Origin: Paralvinella palmiformis
Taxonomy: Eukaryota; Annelida; Polychaeta; Terebellida; Alvinellidae
Direction of reading: 5' to 3'
NCBI GenBank assembly: GCA_025642065.1
Contig: JAODUP010000521.1
Coordinates: 1 to 64,000, forward strand
DNA length: 64,000 nt
Shown here: positions 1-11,386 of the stretch, in pieces
Layout: each line of letters starts with the position of its first letter
Position numbering within the stretch: position 1 is the first letter of the stretch
The notes under the pieces: model-generated
Told to the model about the DNA's origin: nothing
Databases searched by the model: none
What the model saw: the letters and a program-made list of their open reading frames with translations, nothing else
Position numbers and translations under genes: made by a program

Positions 1-73
1 AATGAAGTAAATAGTTCTGACGTGGTTTAAAAGACGAGAAGGAATTCTTTGGAAGAGGTATACAATCCTTTAG
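1..73 (+). other. Probable 5' untranslated exon end, gene copy 1
   Basis: The sequence TTTAG|gtgagc at 73/74 is a good splice donor and is conserved in the duplicate at 6202/6203 (TGAAG|gtgagc). The next conserved acceptor, TTTTCTCAG, ends at 547, giving an intron of about 470 bp that holds the (TA)n tract. The exon start is outside the window. No coding potential is evident, so it is inferred to be 5' untranslated. Confidence 0.35.
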
Positions 74-292
74 GTGAGCTTTGGTATTCTAATTGAAACA
101 ACATTAATGTGTTCATGGCTGATTTCATAGATGATGTTCGTTTTTTGAACAACATCTATATCCACCATTATCAAAACATTTCAATTTTCCATGAAGCTAG
201 TTAGTAAAACGCTGCTCCTGGGACAAAGCATATGTTTGTCATGTACTTTTCTTCTGTCGCTTTTGATGCACTGTAGCACGCACAATACTCAG

Positions 293-294
<2 letters not shown>

Positions 295-360
<66 letters not shown>
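295..360. repeat. (TA)n microsatellite
   Basis: An uninterrupted TA dinucleotide run of about 66 bp in the putative 5' intron of gene copy 1. The small reading frame here, with repeated Tyr-Ile, is an artefact of the repeat. Confidence 0.97.
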
Positions 361-365
<5 letters not shown>

Positions 366-618
366 TTTTTGATCTGATCATTTAATTTTCCCATGAATTA
401 GCTAATTCATTGATCACACAAGAATCATTTCACAATAACCAATGAAATACATCTATTAATATTATCAATCAATAATTACAAACAATATTAATTTTTTTGT
501 CGTATAGGCATAGATGATTTCAGTGAACTCTATTTCTATTTTCTCAGGTGTAATCCCGGGACAATTTTAGACAGTGAGAAAAGACGAACCGCTCATAAGT
601 TACCATTCTTCGGAAGAC

Positions 619-1125
619 ATGGCTTCATCAACGTGGTTGAAGTCCTTTTGGGGCATTTCAGTAGACGACGACGAGTTGCAACACATTAGCCAACCCATTA
701 GTGAGTATGGAGTTCACGTTACGCTCAGGTATGTGCAGGCTGGCTCGGTGTTAGGAGTAGGAATCTTGGGACCACTGATGGCACTATGTGAGCCTGGTGT
801 CAACGTTATCAGCGTAGCTCGGATGGCTGGAAAATGTGGCAAAACCGCAGCCTTGTTTGGCTTCGTTTTAGGACCAGTCGTTACTATGTTCAATGTGAGA
901 AATATGAACATGGAACAGATAACGGAAACGTGTTATCATTATAGATACCATCAACCACAGCTTATAGTTGACAGAATGAGTGTTGCTGGACTAGGCATCG
1001 GATCGTTAATTGGCAAGTTGGCTGGAGGAAATATTGGATATTTTGGTGCAATAGGCATAGTTGGAGGCCTCATCGTAGGAGAATATTTGTCTTTATCGGA
1101 GAACGATAATCAACTGAAGATATAA
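619..1125 (+). CDS. Small glycine-rich membrane protein, copy 1 (DUF1757-like)
   Basis: The product is 168 residues. Hydrophobic, glycine-rich stretches lie at about residues 39-58, 75-92 and 121-157; the last has GxxxG-like spacing (GLGIGSL, GGNIGYFG, GIVGGLIVGE) that suggests packed membrane helices. The acidic N-terminus contains VDDDE and the tail is polar. No signal peptide or catalytic motif is visible. The ATG at 619 was chosen because an in-frame upstream extension (from a GTG at 574) is interrupted by a stop in the duplicate copy. A conserved acceptor ends at 547, so the coding region sits in one exon with a spliced 5' leader. Length and glycine pattern suggest the uncharacterised eukaryotic DUF1757 family, but this is from memory and tentative. 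It differs from copy 2 at only two residues (W11 here, I127 here). Confidence 0.75.
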   Translation: MASSTWLKSFWGISVDDDELQHISQPISEYGVHVTLRYVQAGSVLGVGILGPLMALCEPGVNVISVARMAGKCGKTAALFGFVLGPVVTMFNVRNMNMEQITETCYHYRYHQPQLIVDRMSVAGLGIGSLIGKLAGGNIGYFGAIGIVGGLIVGEYLSLSENDNQLKI

Positions 1126-1449
1126 TAGTCACGTTTAATATTGTCTGTGTTATTTATTTACCTTATTCTAGTTATTGTGTGATTTGGAAATTGTACTTTA
1201 ACAATTGAACGGATAGGTTAATATCATCCAACCAAAAAGAAAAGAGACATACATGACTACATAAAATGCATATACTCATCTGCAGTTGATCTGTAATATA
1301 TATTGGTGAATTCAGCAAAGAGAAATGTATGTTAGCACTATGCATTTGTGCTATTATGTGAATTATGTGTCATAAAGGAATTATTTCCTACAATCAAATA
1401 TCTCAAGTAATCATATTACTTGTGTTATAAATATTATATTGTGATTGTC

Positions 1450-1455
1450 AATAAA
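1450..1455 (+). terminator. Poly(A) signal candidate, gene copy 1
   Basis: AATAAA lies about 325 bp after the stop codon and is conserved in the duplicate at 7354-7359, within flank that is still highly similar between copies. Confidence 0.4.
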
Positions 1456-2339
1456 TTGTTAACTGTTACATTTATTTACCAGATATATTTACTTTAGCAA
1501 GATTTACAAACGGCTTTATTGAAAATATCATAAATAAATTGATATAGCTATTTTACACAATCTTATTGAAATTTTTACATTGTGCAAAATATCTGCTTTC
1601 GAATACTTTGACTGTGATATTACTGTCCTAATATACTGAATAAATATTATATGACAAAATTAAACCGATAATTTGCAAAAGTACTTTTTAATATTGTATA
1701 AAACAGTATATGAAGTAAATCTCATATCGCATTGACTTGTGATAAAACTGTTTTGTCTCTAGATACCACTGTTACATGAATAAAAACAACACTAAACTGA
1801 AACTGTGACGGTTTATTTAATAACATATTCATGCAAATGGGAAGACAACATATTTACAATTAATATACACAATAAAGCCATATATTCAGTTGACATACCG
1901 ACTACGTTCGGGTAGAGATCAATGTGTCATATCAGTCATTACACATCACTGCGTTTAATCAGATTATGTAATTAAATAAGCCACTTAAAAAGACTGCAGC
2001 TATTAAATGTTTTTTTTTTAAATATTCAAAACATTAACTAAATATAGAAATCATTAATACTTATTATTTGTATCAAGTTTAAGGCATCAAAAGATGAATG
2101 TTTTAGTAACCACATTAATTGATTAATTAAATACACATAAATATGTTGCAAAACATTATTTTTGCAGTTTAAATATATTTCCAATCAAATAGTTAAGCTT
2201 TTTAATAAACAAATCCAACCAGTTTATTTTCTTAATAGAGTTGAAATTTACACATTTCACTTTCCACGTACAACCCTTCCCCAACCATACCCACGTGTTA
2301 AAAATTACTTTTATTTCCCGCACAAACATGTTTATTAAT

Positions 2340-2342
<3 letters not shown>

Positions 2343-2403
<61 letters not shown>
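2343..2403. repeat. (TA)n microsatellite
   Basis: About 60 bp of TA repeat. A (TA)n tract occupies the equivalent place in the duplicate (8336-8370), so the repeat predates the duplication. Confidence 0.97.
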
Positions 2404-2405
<2 letters not shown>

Positions 2406-2688
2406 TAACCATATTCATCAAAAATGATGAAAGAAACAGTACCCCTGAAAACCTGATGTTTTATAGTTATCCGTAGAATAAGGAAGTACTTCAGTACTAA
2501 AATGTATTAAATTTAAAAATAATGATAATGTAAAAACAGATCTGTACAAACAAAAATGTAAACTTAAAATCAAAAGTGACGGGGGTTATTATAAACCTAT
2601 GCGTTTCTCACCAGTTCTTAAAAATAGCATCCATTTTATAAGTATACTAATAAGACTGATGACAGAATGTGGAAGATTTTCATTTTAT

Positions 2689-2750
2689 GGTCATATTCGT
2701 TATTCTGAAATTTGTTTGTGATCTGGGATAGCCTTGCTATTTTTATTGGA
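2689..2750 (-). pseudogene. Decayed IFT52 exon 11 fragment
   Basis: On the minus strand this encodes ARLSQITNK, matching ARLAQITNK at the end of intact IFT52 exon 11 (10149-10257), and similarity continues into the following intron (2689-2750 versus 10128-10187). The donor is destroyed: the intact gene has AAAT|gtgag where this copy has AAATttcag. Sequence upstream of the Ala-Arg-Leu motif no longer matches, and exons 12 and 13 are missing. It lies downstream of gene copy 1 just as IFT52 lies downstream of copy 2, so it is a relic of the block duplication. Confidence 0.8.
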
Positions 2751-2779
2751 ATACCGGATGGCACAGCTTCCTCAAATTC

Positions 2780-2989
2780 CAGTTGATGCCTCGAAAACAA
2801 CAAGACATAACCAATGCCGCTTATCTGTAATAACATGCCCAATTGTAGTCAACATTTAGGATGATCTATGATAGAATAGCCGGTGATTTAAATGCCTTAC
2901 TTCAGCTGGTGTAAAAAAATAGCTGATGGCTCGGTGTAATATCGGCCTGGGATTAACCTTGTTTAGACCATTTTCGCTTGTTCGTCTCA

Positions 2990-3023
<34 letters not shown>

Positions 3024-5150
3024 CACTCGTGAGCGCGCGCACCCATGCCGATATACACATGTATCTAAGTAAACGTGCACCAGCAAAAAAAAAACAAAAA
3101 AAAAACACATAAGTTTGCCCGAGACCATTTTGTTTATCTAATTATTTCTTTCTTTCATATTACTTACTATCTATTTATCCAAAGTACACTCCTTACCATT
3201 CCTGTTAAGATTTATTCTAAGGTATGGATGTTGTCCTATAACCAATACTTTGAGTACGAACCATCTTTCTGTCGTTCATATTAATATACATATAAGTCAG
3301 CGATAACCGAAGACGGGGGGGGGGTATTCTAAATGGCTGCTGCCCATTCGTCATTTCAGTTATGCAAAAATTACTATTAACGGGTGTACTTCACAAAAGC
3401 TGTTTCGGTAACGAGTTCAATGTACTGCTTGAATAATACTTGGAATACAAAGACATATAATGTGAATTAGTCGAAATATTAATATGTCATCCGTTGATTG
3501 ATAAGTGTGAATCTCTATAATGAAAAAAAACAAAACAACTTGGGGTCAAATGCACCTAGATATATAATAAACCTATCCGTCGGAAAGTTAATTACTGTTA
3601 AGACGTGCAAACTCATATAAAGTTGAAGACACCAGTATCCGATTTATAGGGATAGTACACAAAAAGAAAGCAGTCTGTTAAGTCGTTAATAAGATGAAAT
3701 CTAAATTACGAAGTGCAGTGATTTCTTCATAGGTAAATCTTCAGTTTAATTCAAAATAACATCAAGATATTTTCATCAAACATTTGTAATTTGTTTCAGT
3801 ACCAACAAATCTATCACGGGTGTAACATTCGCTCTGATTACTATTGATTTCGGTATCTGAACGATTGTGTATAAAGCAATGATATACTTCACAAACACTT
3901 CTCAGTCACAATAAATATGATAATTGTGAAATGAATTCTATAAATCGTCCAGGTTCGATTTAGTATATGAATGGCAGGATAATCGTTCTGCAGTTACCAC
4001 AAAATAATGCAGAATCTTTTGTAGCGCTTTTCTTATCTATAGAACAGAACATCAGATCTATCTACCAGAAAACTGTCTACGAAGAACATCTTCACTATAA
4101 TTACATCAGAAGAAATGTTACCTGTTTATAATTCTCAGATTACAATTAAATAATCAATATTTCGCATCAGTATAATTCTCTAAACAATAAGATCATGAGT
4201 TTATGTGATAATTGTCAGGCTATTTCAAGATATTTTGAATCGGATTGGCTCAACCAAGACACAATTATATGGATATTGTTTTTATTTACAGCTCGAGAAC
4301 TTTCAAGACAACTTCATGTCATATGTGGACCTATTAAAGCATGTTGAGAACTGCTTTGTTCCTGAATTAATTTCCCATTCGACGGGTGTTATTAGAATGG
4401 TTTCTTTACGTCTGTGATCACGTGCGCGGACTTTTCTTATTATTGTTAAAATAAATAATCGTAATTAAGTCTATGCCTTTCTTCTTAATTAATTTCATGC
4501 AAATTTGTCATCAAGTGAGTGTTTTATCTCATTCTAGATAAGTTGAGAGAAGCTAGTTTTTTTCATATTGGGAATACATCAGACCTTATTTTCTTCTTTC
4601 TACAGAAAAAAAAAAACCCGACAGAAAACAATTTATTCAAATAAACAAAGAATGTATGCAGTTCTACAATGTTCTCAGCGAAATCAATCCTTCATAGACA
4701 TGCAAAACGGTGGGTGAAAAATATGCGGTGAAAATATTATACTCCAGTCCCATTCGTTGAAAAACAACGTGCCACCAAATGGTGCTACCAGAGCTAATCC
4801 ATCTAGCTTGGGCTCTTATACGTATAGATCACTCACAGGGATGTTGTACAAACATAAAACAGATACCGTACTAAATAAAGAAACGTACGAGATTGAGCGA
4901 GATCTGAACACTTGGTTTCACAGGGGGGGGGGGTGGCTACTCTCTAATGGCTCTGGTGCTACTTTCAACTATATTTTTTGACGGAAAAGCGGCAGGTTTT
5001 CTAGAAAACAGGAAAAGCGGAAGATATTCCGCTTTATCCGAAAACCTGGAACGTCTGTATACGAAGGGATTTATTGTAACATATAATCATAATAAATTGC
5101 TAATCAGGTTACTTATGATATGATACATCTGGATTAAGAGTTCGCTGTTC
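2780..5150. other. Non-coding, AT-rich; no gene seen
   Basis: Holds a (CA)n/(GA)n microsatellite at about 2990-3023, a poly-G run near 3315 and another near 4922. Short reading frames lack recognisable domains and splice context. Nothing else could be supported. Confidence 0.6.
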
Positions 5151-5925
5151 ACCGTTGTGTATTACTATTTGGCAGAACACATGTTACAACTTAGAATGGT
5201 GCATCGTAGTGAGAAAGTACTGAACTGGCTAATATTGGGTGTGCCAAGATATTACATTCGGTAATACATTAGTATTTTACACCATTGGCCTGATGATCAT
5301 CGACTGCCCCAAAATTGATTGAATTGTTTTTCGGGAAGAATCCCCAGGCGATCGCTTATTCAACACAGCCTCTATCTTGGAGTGGTTGATAAACCGGCTC
5401 CCCCACCACTCAAGGGGAGCAGTACGGAAAGATGGAGCCGAAATACCCTGAGGTGGTCACTGCCAGAGTGTTTTACGTCCTCATTTTAACGTGCCCCTTT
5501 ATTTTAAATAATTCAGTGGAGACGGCAGCGCCATTTAACGTGGTCAGCCACCCACAATGTAGTGAGCCGAAAATTAATCTCTGAAAAGTTTCGACCTCTT
5601 ACTGGGTTCGAACCCCTGAACCGTTGGACCAGTGCCGAGTGCTTAACCGCTAGGCCACCGGAGCTCACTGTCCCAAAATAGAAGTGCCAATGTCCTTTAA
5701 ATCGCTGCTCTCAGACGTACGTCACTATTTGGCAGAGGTAACCAGCTAGAGTGGCGCACCGTAGTGAGAAAGTACGGAACTATCAAGGCGACCGATGATA
5801 ATTTATTCGGTAGACGGCGCCATAAGTATTTTATACCATTGGCTTCTGGATCATCGACCGTCCAAAAATAGAACATCTGATGTCCTGTCTAGCGACTGGT
5901 TAATGGCCTTCGGCCGGCTACTCTG
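5150..5925. repeat. Two-copy tandem repeat of about 200 bp split by a SINE
   Basis: 5155-5315 and 5718-5870 share blocks such as ACTATTTGGCAGA, GTAGTGAGAAAGTAC and ATCATCGAC in order, and the sequence after each copy also matches. With the SINE at 5316-5666 and one target-site copy removed, the unit is close to 200 bp. The two units are clearly diverged, so the duplication is older than the SINE insertion. Confidence 0.75.
5316..5666 (-). mobile_element. tRNA-derived SINE, family A (complete)
   Basis: On the minus strand the element opens with a tRNA-like head: an A-box-like GTGGCCTAGCGGTTAAG and a B-box GGTTCGAACCC, followed by a roughly 260-bp body containing GACGGCAGCG (plus-strand orientation). 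It is flanked by 13-bp target duplications at 5303-5315 (ACTGCCCCAAAAT) and 5667-5679 (ACTGTCCCAAAAT, one mismatch). A second copy is at about 31905-32170. Confidence 0.88.
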
Positions 5926-6126
5926 TCAGCTGAGGACAAGACCCAAGCAGGTCAAACAGCGTCTATATAAAATCGGTCAAAACATATAAATATCAGTTGA
6001 TAGAGAATAGAACCCACAAGCTACAGCTAAAATTAAACTAACATCAAATAATTATCATCAGTAATTCAGTAAGGTAATTCTCCTTAACGCTTGATACAAC
6101 AGCCACTTGATGCCTTTAAAGACAGA

Positions 6127-6202
6127 TGAAGTGACTAGATCTGACATACTTTACAAGAGAGAAGAAATTCTTTGGAAGAGGTATATAGATCTAGTACTGA
6201 AG
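6127..6202 (+). other. Probable 5' untranslated exon end, gene copy 2
   Basis: Donor TGAAG|gtgagc at 6202/6203 corresponds to the donor at 73/74 in copy 1. The exon start is not determinable. The matching acceptor, TTTTCTCAG, is directly before GTGTAATCCCGGG near 6469. Confidence 0.35.
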
Positions 6203-6396
6203 GTGAGCTTTGCAATTCTGATTGGAACAACATAAATGTGTCCATTGCATTATTTTGCAGTTGATGTTCATTTTTAGACATCTTCTAGATGTACAATTAT
6301 CAAATGAAATAAAGTTCAATTCTCCATGAAGTTAGATAGTTTGCTAATCCGTAGGCCGTATTTCCCAGAGCCATCTCTGAACTATAAATGAAATAA

Positions 6397-6427
<31 letters not shown>

Positions 6428-6539
6428 AGCACAGGTATATTTAGTGAAATTTATTGCTATTTTCTCAGGTGTAATCCCGGGACAATTTTCGACAGTGAGA
6501 TAAAATGAACCGCTCATAAATTCTTATTCCTCGGAAGAC

Positions 6540-7046
6540 ATGGCTTCATCAACGTGGTTGAAGTCCTTTTTGGGCATTTCAGTAGACGACGACGAGTTGC
6601 AACACATTAGCCAACCCATTAGTGAGTATGGAGTTCACGTTACGCTCAGGTATGTGCAGGCTGGCTCGGTGTTAGGAGTAGGAATCTTGGGACCACTGAT
6701 GGCACTATGTGAGCCTGGTGTCAACGTTATCAGCGTAGCTCGGATGGCTGGAAAATGTGGCAAAACCGCAGCCTTGTTTGGCTTCGTTTTAGGACCAGTC
6801 GTTACTATGTTCAATGTGAGAAATATGAACATGGAACAGATAACGGAAACGTGTTATCATTATAGATACCATCAACCACAGCTTATAGTTGACAGAATGA
6901 GTGTTGCTGGACTAGGCGTCGGATCGTTAATTGGCAAGTTGGCTGGAGGAAATATTGGATATTTTGGTGCAATAGGCATAGTTGGAGGCCTCATCGTAGG
7001 AGAATATTTGTCTTTATCGGAGAACGACAATCAACTGAAGATATAA
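6540..7046 (+). CDS. Small glycine-rich membrane protein, copy 2 (DUF1757-like)
   Basis: 168 residues, with L11 and V127 where copy 1 has W11 and I127. Over 507 bases I count three differences between the copies (one synonymous), far fewer than in the surrounding non-coding sequence. The ATG at 6540 is the first in frame: just upstream the frame contains GTG AGA TAA, which rules out a longer start. It is convergent with IFT52, whose stop codon lies about 1.6 kb downstream on the other strand. Function is unknown; the same three hydrophobic glycine-rich segments as copy 1 imply a small multi-pass membrane protein. Confidence 0.78.
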   Translation: MASSTWLKSFLGISVDDDELQHISQPISEYGVHVTLRYVQAGSVLGVGILGPLMALCEPGVNVISVARMAGKCGKTAALFGFVLGPVVTMFNVRNMNMEQITETCYHYRYHQPQLIVDRMSVAGLGVGSLIGKLAGGNIGYFGAIGIVGGLIVGEYLSLSENDNQLKI

Positions 7047-7353
7047 TAGTCACGTTTAATATTGTCTGTGTTATTTATTTACCTTATTCTAGTTATTGTG
7101 TGATTTGGACAATTGTGCTTTAACAATTGAACGGATAGGTTAATATCATCCAACCAAAAAGAAAAGAGACATAAAATGCATATATATAGTTGATCTGTAA
7201 TATATATTGGTGAATTCAGCAAAGAGAAATTTATGTTAGCACTATGCATTTGTGCTATTATGTGAATTATGTGTCATAAAGGAATTATTTCCTACAATCA
7301 AATATCTGAAGTCATCATATTACTTGTGTTATAAATATTATATTGTGATTGTC

Positions 7354-7359
7354 AATAAA
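7354..7359 (+). terminator. Poly(A) signal candidate, gene copy 2
   Basis: AATAAA about 310 bp after the stop codon, in the same context as in copy 1. Confidence 0.4.
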
Positions 7360-8332
7360 TTGTTAACTGTTACATTTATTTACCAGATATATTTACTTTA
7401 GCAAGATTTACAAACGGCTTCATTGAAAAGATCAAAGTAAATTGACATAGACATTTTACTTAACGTGAAGTATCGTCTTCTAAACAATCTTATGATTGTA
7501 CAGTCTATGTTAATACAGTGTCAACCTAGACCAGCCACCATTTTTATGGATAATGTTATTATCTGAGGCTTCTTCATTGAAATTCTAACATTGCGCCAAA
7601 TATCTGCTTACGAATACTGTGACTGTGATATAGCTGTCCTAATATACTGAATAAATATTATATGACACAATTAAACTGATTTTTAAAGTAAAAGTACTCT
7701 TTAACATCGTAGAAATTAGTATATGAAGTAAATCCCAAATAGTGTGTGACTTATTTTAACACTGTTTTGTATCCAGATACGACTGTTACGTCAATAAAAA
7801 CAAAACTAAACTGAAACTGTGACGGTTTATTTAATAAAATATTCATGCAAATGGGCAGACAACATATTTATAACTAATATACATAATAAAGCCATATGTT
7901 CAGTTGACATACCGACTACGTTCAGGTAGAGATCAATGTGTGATATCATTAATTAAACATCACTGCATTTAATCAGATTATGTATTTAAATAAGCCACTT
8001 AAAAAGACCACCGTTCGTGTTATTAAATGCTTTTTAAATATTCCATAAATAACTAACTAAATATAGGTTTATTAAAAGATGAAAATAAGCATGAGCAACA
8101 ATATTCATTCAATATTTAATTATACATAAATACATTGCTAATCAACACAAGATTTGTGCACTTACAGATATTTTCAATGAGATATTTAGATTTTCAGGGA
8201 AAATAATACCAGTTTTTTATGAATAGAATTGAGATATGCATATTTCATTTTCCAGGTACACCCCTTCCCCAACAATACACAAGTATAGAATAGCTGCCTT
8301 GTACTTTCCTGTACAAAACAGATTTGATTGAC

Positions 8333-8335
<3 letters not shown>

Positions 8336-8370
<35 letters not shown>
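8336..8370. repeat. (TA)n microsatellite
   Basis: About 35 bp of TA repeat between the convergent gene copy 2 and IFT52; the counterpart of the tract at 2343-2403. Confidence 0.95.
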
Positions 8371-8373
<3 letters not shown>

Positions 8374-8524
8374 AACTGCAAAACATTTAAAGATAAATAC
8401 AAAAGTACATAGTGAAATAAGATTAATAAAAAATGCTGGGAAAACAGTTACCCCTGAACACCCAATGTTTTACAATTATCATTTGTAAAATATGGAAATG
8501 TTTCAAGTTTTGATATTTATCTAA

Positions 8525-8530
8525 TTTAAT
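8525..8530 (-). terminator. Poly(A) signal candidate for IFT52
   Basis: ATTAAA on the minus strand, about 95 bp after the IFT52 stop codon. It is a common variant signal; no exact AATAAA was noticed close to the stop. Confidence 0.3.
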
Positions 8531-8622
8531 GCCATCAATAGCTTGCTATCACAATAAGCCAAATTGTTGAAAATGATAGTAATGTAAAACAGATCTGTAT
8601 TGCATTATTTTGATTATTTGTT

Positions 8623-11323
8623 CTACATATAGTCACCACCTCCATAGTGATCATCGTAGGGATTGGTATCGATATCAGCTTCCTAGAAACAGAAATAGAA
8701 TATAAATAATAATTTATTTTTATAGCTGTGTTTGTGAATGTCTATGCAGACAATAATAAACATGGATATCAATCAATGAATTTATTTCCAAAAGCCGCAC
8801 ACATATATACAATATTCGGTGAGGATATATGACTAAAGTTTTGATCAGTAAACAATGTAGTATATTGGAAGGCCAGTGCAGCTCCTGCTGTCTTTCCACT
8901 GGCTCCAAATAACAAATGAAAATTTTAAATCTGTTCTAAAAACACACCTGTTCAAGGTCGCTTTCACAGATAAATAATAATTATCTTTTACATCTGTTAT
9001 AGGTTTTTACAGATATATTATTTGGGACATTATTATATTACATATTATTTGTACAGCGCCTTTGAATGGCTCCTGCTAGTAAGGCTACTTTATTAAATAT
9101 ACATTATTATTATGAATAGCTTTGAGTGTGTGAAAGCAGGCATCAGTCAGGACAACTCAGAAACGTTGAGCATATGTGAACAAAATAAAAGGATAATACA
9201 TTTGTTCTGAATGGCAACATTTTATTACTAGGCAGATGAATAAGACAGGTAAACAAATTTGTATGAAAACATATAGTTGATATACAACATTATTGATCAT
9301 GATTATCATGATAAATCACAGGAAAGCAGTTTGGACAATTTTCTGTAGTCGCAGATTGTATCTCTTGAATATTTATTAATGAAGACAAGTTTTGTCCGAA
9401 TCTTGAATTGGAATCTAGACATGGAAGTGGTTACAAAAGCATCCGATCTATACCACTTAATTGGAAAGGCATACAGTGAGAGAGTTCTAGCAAACTGTGT
9501 TTGGCATCTAGCCACAAATAATAAATTGGATTGTCTTGTCAATCCGAATTGGGTAAGTCGTGGTTGAACATAAAAATATTTAATAATGAATTTGGCATAT
9601 AGTTTAATAAATATTGTAAAAAATAAATAGAAAAACCTGACATTCGTACCTGCCAAGCAGTTTTAATATACCATTTAAATAAGGGATCTGTATGACTTGA
9701 ATTTGGCATCATCAGTGTGTGCAAAGCACATTTCTGTGGTATAGTGGAGTGGTGTATGACTAATTTATTGACATTTTCATATGCAAGTATTCCATTAGAG
9801 AAACAAGTATTTATTTACAAGAGTATAACATTCCTAAGGATGATTTGGGTTTGTGAAACACTGTAGATGATTACATAGGAATGTTTAAACAAAATTAAAC
9901 TGACCTGATTTAGTTTCTTGAATTCAACCACTTGATGCAAGATGTATTCCAGGACATGTTTTGCGCTTCGTTTTTGACTTGACAGTTGGTTGGATACACC
10001 GAGAATGTCACCACACTCTCTGACAAAATATTCCAGATCTTCATCAGTACCTAAAGGCAAAAATTAACAACCATTTGGATAGTAATAATGACAGAATCGT
10101 GGCTTTTCATGAAGATATTCAACCCGAGGTCATAATTTTTATTCTCACATTTGTTTGTGATCTGCGCAAGCCTTGCTTTTTCCGAAGAAAACTGTTCATC
10201 TAAATCAAACAGGTCCAATGCAGGGGCTGGTAACTCTCGGAACTGAGGTGGGAAAACCTATTATAGACAAAAAATCATGGTAAAACATTGTGTCAGTATA
10301 ATGAATGCATTTAAGAATCCAAATTTTAACAGAAATCTTCAAGTTATTTAATAAATCATACATACTGCAGGCTGAAGAGGTGGTAACGGGGTTTCAAACT
10401 GAGGCACAATAAGAGCAAGCTGCTCATGCTTAACATTTAAGTGATTGTAAGCGCTGAAGTAAATTTTAAAAACATACAAATTAACACAAATAATTAATTA
10501 ACAATAACAAGAGAGAAAAGTTCCCAGTTATTTATTTAATTAGTTCATAGATGATACAATTGAACATTTCTGATCAGTTCAGCTAAATATCTTTAGTCAG
10601 TTGATTACTTGTGGAAAATACATAATAATAATAATAGTTTATGTATAATGCAAATAACATACTTAATGGCCTTAGGCACTATGCTTGTGTCCAGTTTGTA
10701 CAAGGAACTGTCAAACAGGCTAGTTATATCACGAGGAACCTCATCTGTCTCTTGTAAACATGACTTGATCTGATCAGCCAAAAGTGCTGTGTCTGGCTGC
10801 ATGTTATAATCAGCAATCTGACAGAACAGGACAGATGTCAGAAAATATTACTACATTGTAATTTATAGCCCAAAGATATTCGGCTTTACAAACAATATAA
10901 TTACCAATTCAGAAAAAAGAAGTCACTGAGATGATGCCGTTAAATAGGAATTTCAATAAAACATCCATGTATTTACACACTATTACAAATCAGATAATAT
11001 TTAAATATTTTTATTGTACTTAATAAATAAAAAGACACAAATAACAATAGGTGTACCTAAAATGTAAAAGAGGAAACACTTTTCAGACATAGCTAGGCTG
11101 TGATTTGAATGCCAGGGCTAAAAGTTGTATGGCCAACGAAACTGGTAATTCTACCACAGACACCCTTAAAAGTACTCTGATAGAAATTCACAATTCTTAG
11201 AATAAAGTTGTCTGAAATTTTAATGTTGTACATGAGTATACCCACCTCAGGATCTTCTGCATCTATGCTATTCAGCTTAACTTCATCACGGGTCAGAAAA
11301 TTCATAAGAACATCCTGGAAGTC

Positions 11324-11386
<63 letters not shown>

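Larger units (their letters stand above)
1..2750. repeat. Segmental tandem duplication, copy 1
   Basis: This block aligns by eye with 6127-8620 plus 10128-10187. Shared landmarks in the same order are the upstream exon end, the splice acceptor before the coding region, the 168-codon gene, its 3' flank, the (TA)n tract and a fragment of IFT52 exon 11. Non-coding parts differ by many substitutions and indels while the coding part is almost unchanged. The left limit lies outside the window. The region matching IFT52 exons 12 and 13 and their introns is absent here, so this copy has lost that material. Confidence 0.85.
6127..8620. repeat. Segmental tandem duplication, copy 2
   Basis: Aligns with 1-2590, with the same order of landmarks. 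Differences include a shorter (TA)n tract before the gene (6400-6427) and an inserted stretch near 7460-7580. Similarity resumes inside IFT52 at 10128-10187, showing that the ancestral unit ran at least into IFT52 exon 11. Confidence 0.85.

Noticed and set aside
574..618. N-terminal extension of gene copy 1 by 15 codons
   Set aside because: It begins at GTG, not ATG, and the equivalent sequence in copy 2 has an in-frame stop.
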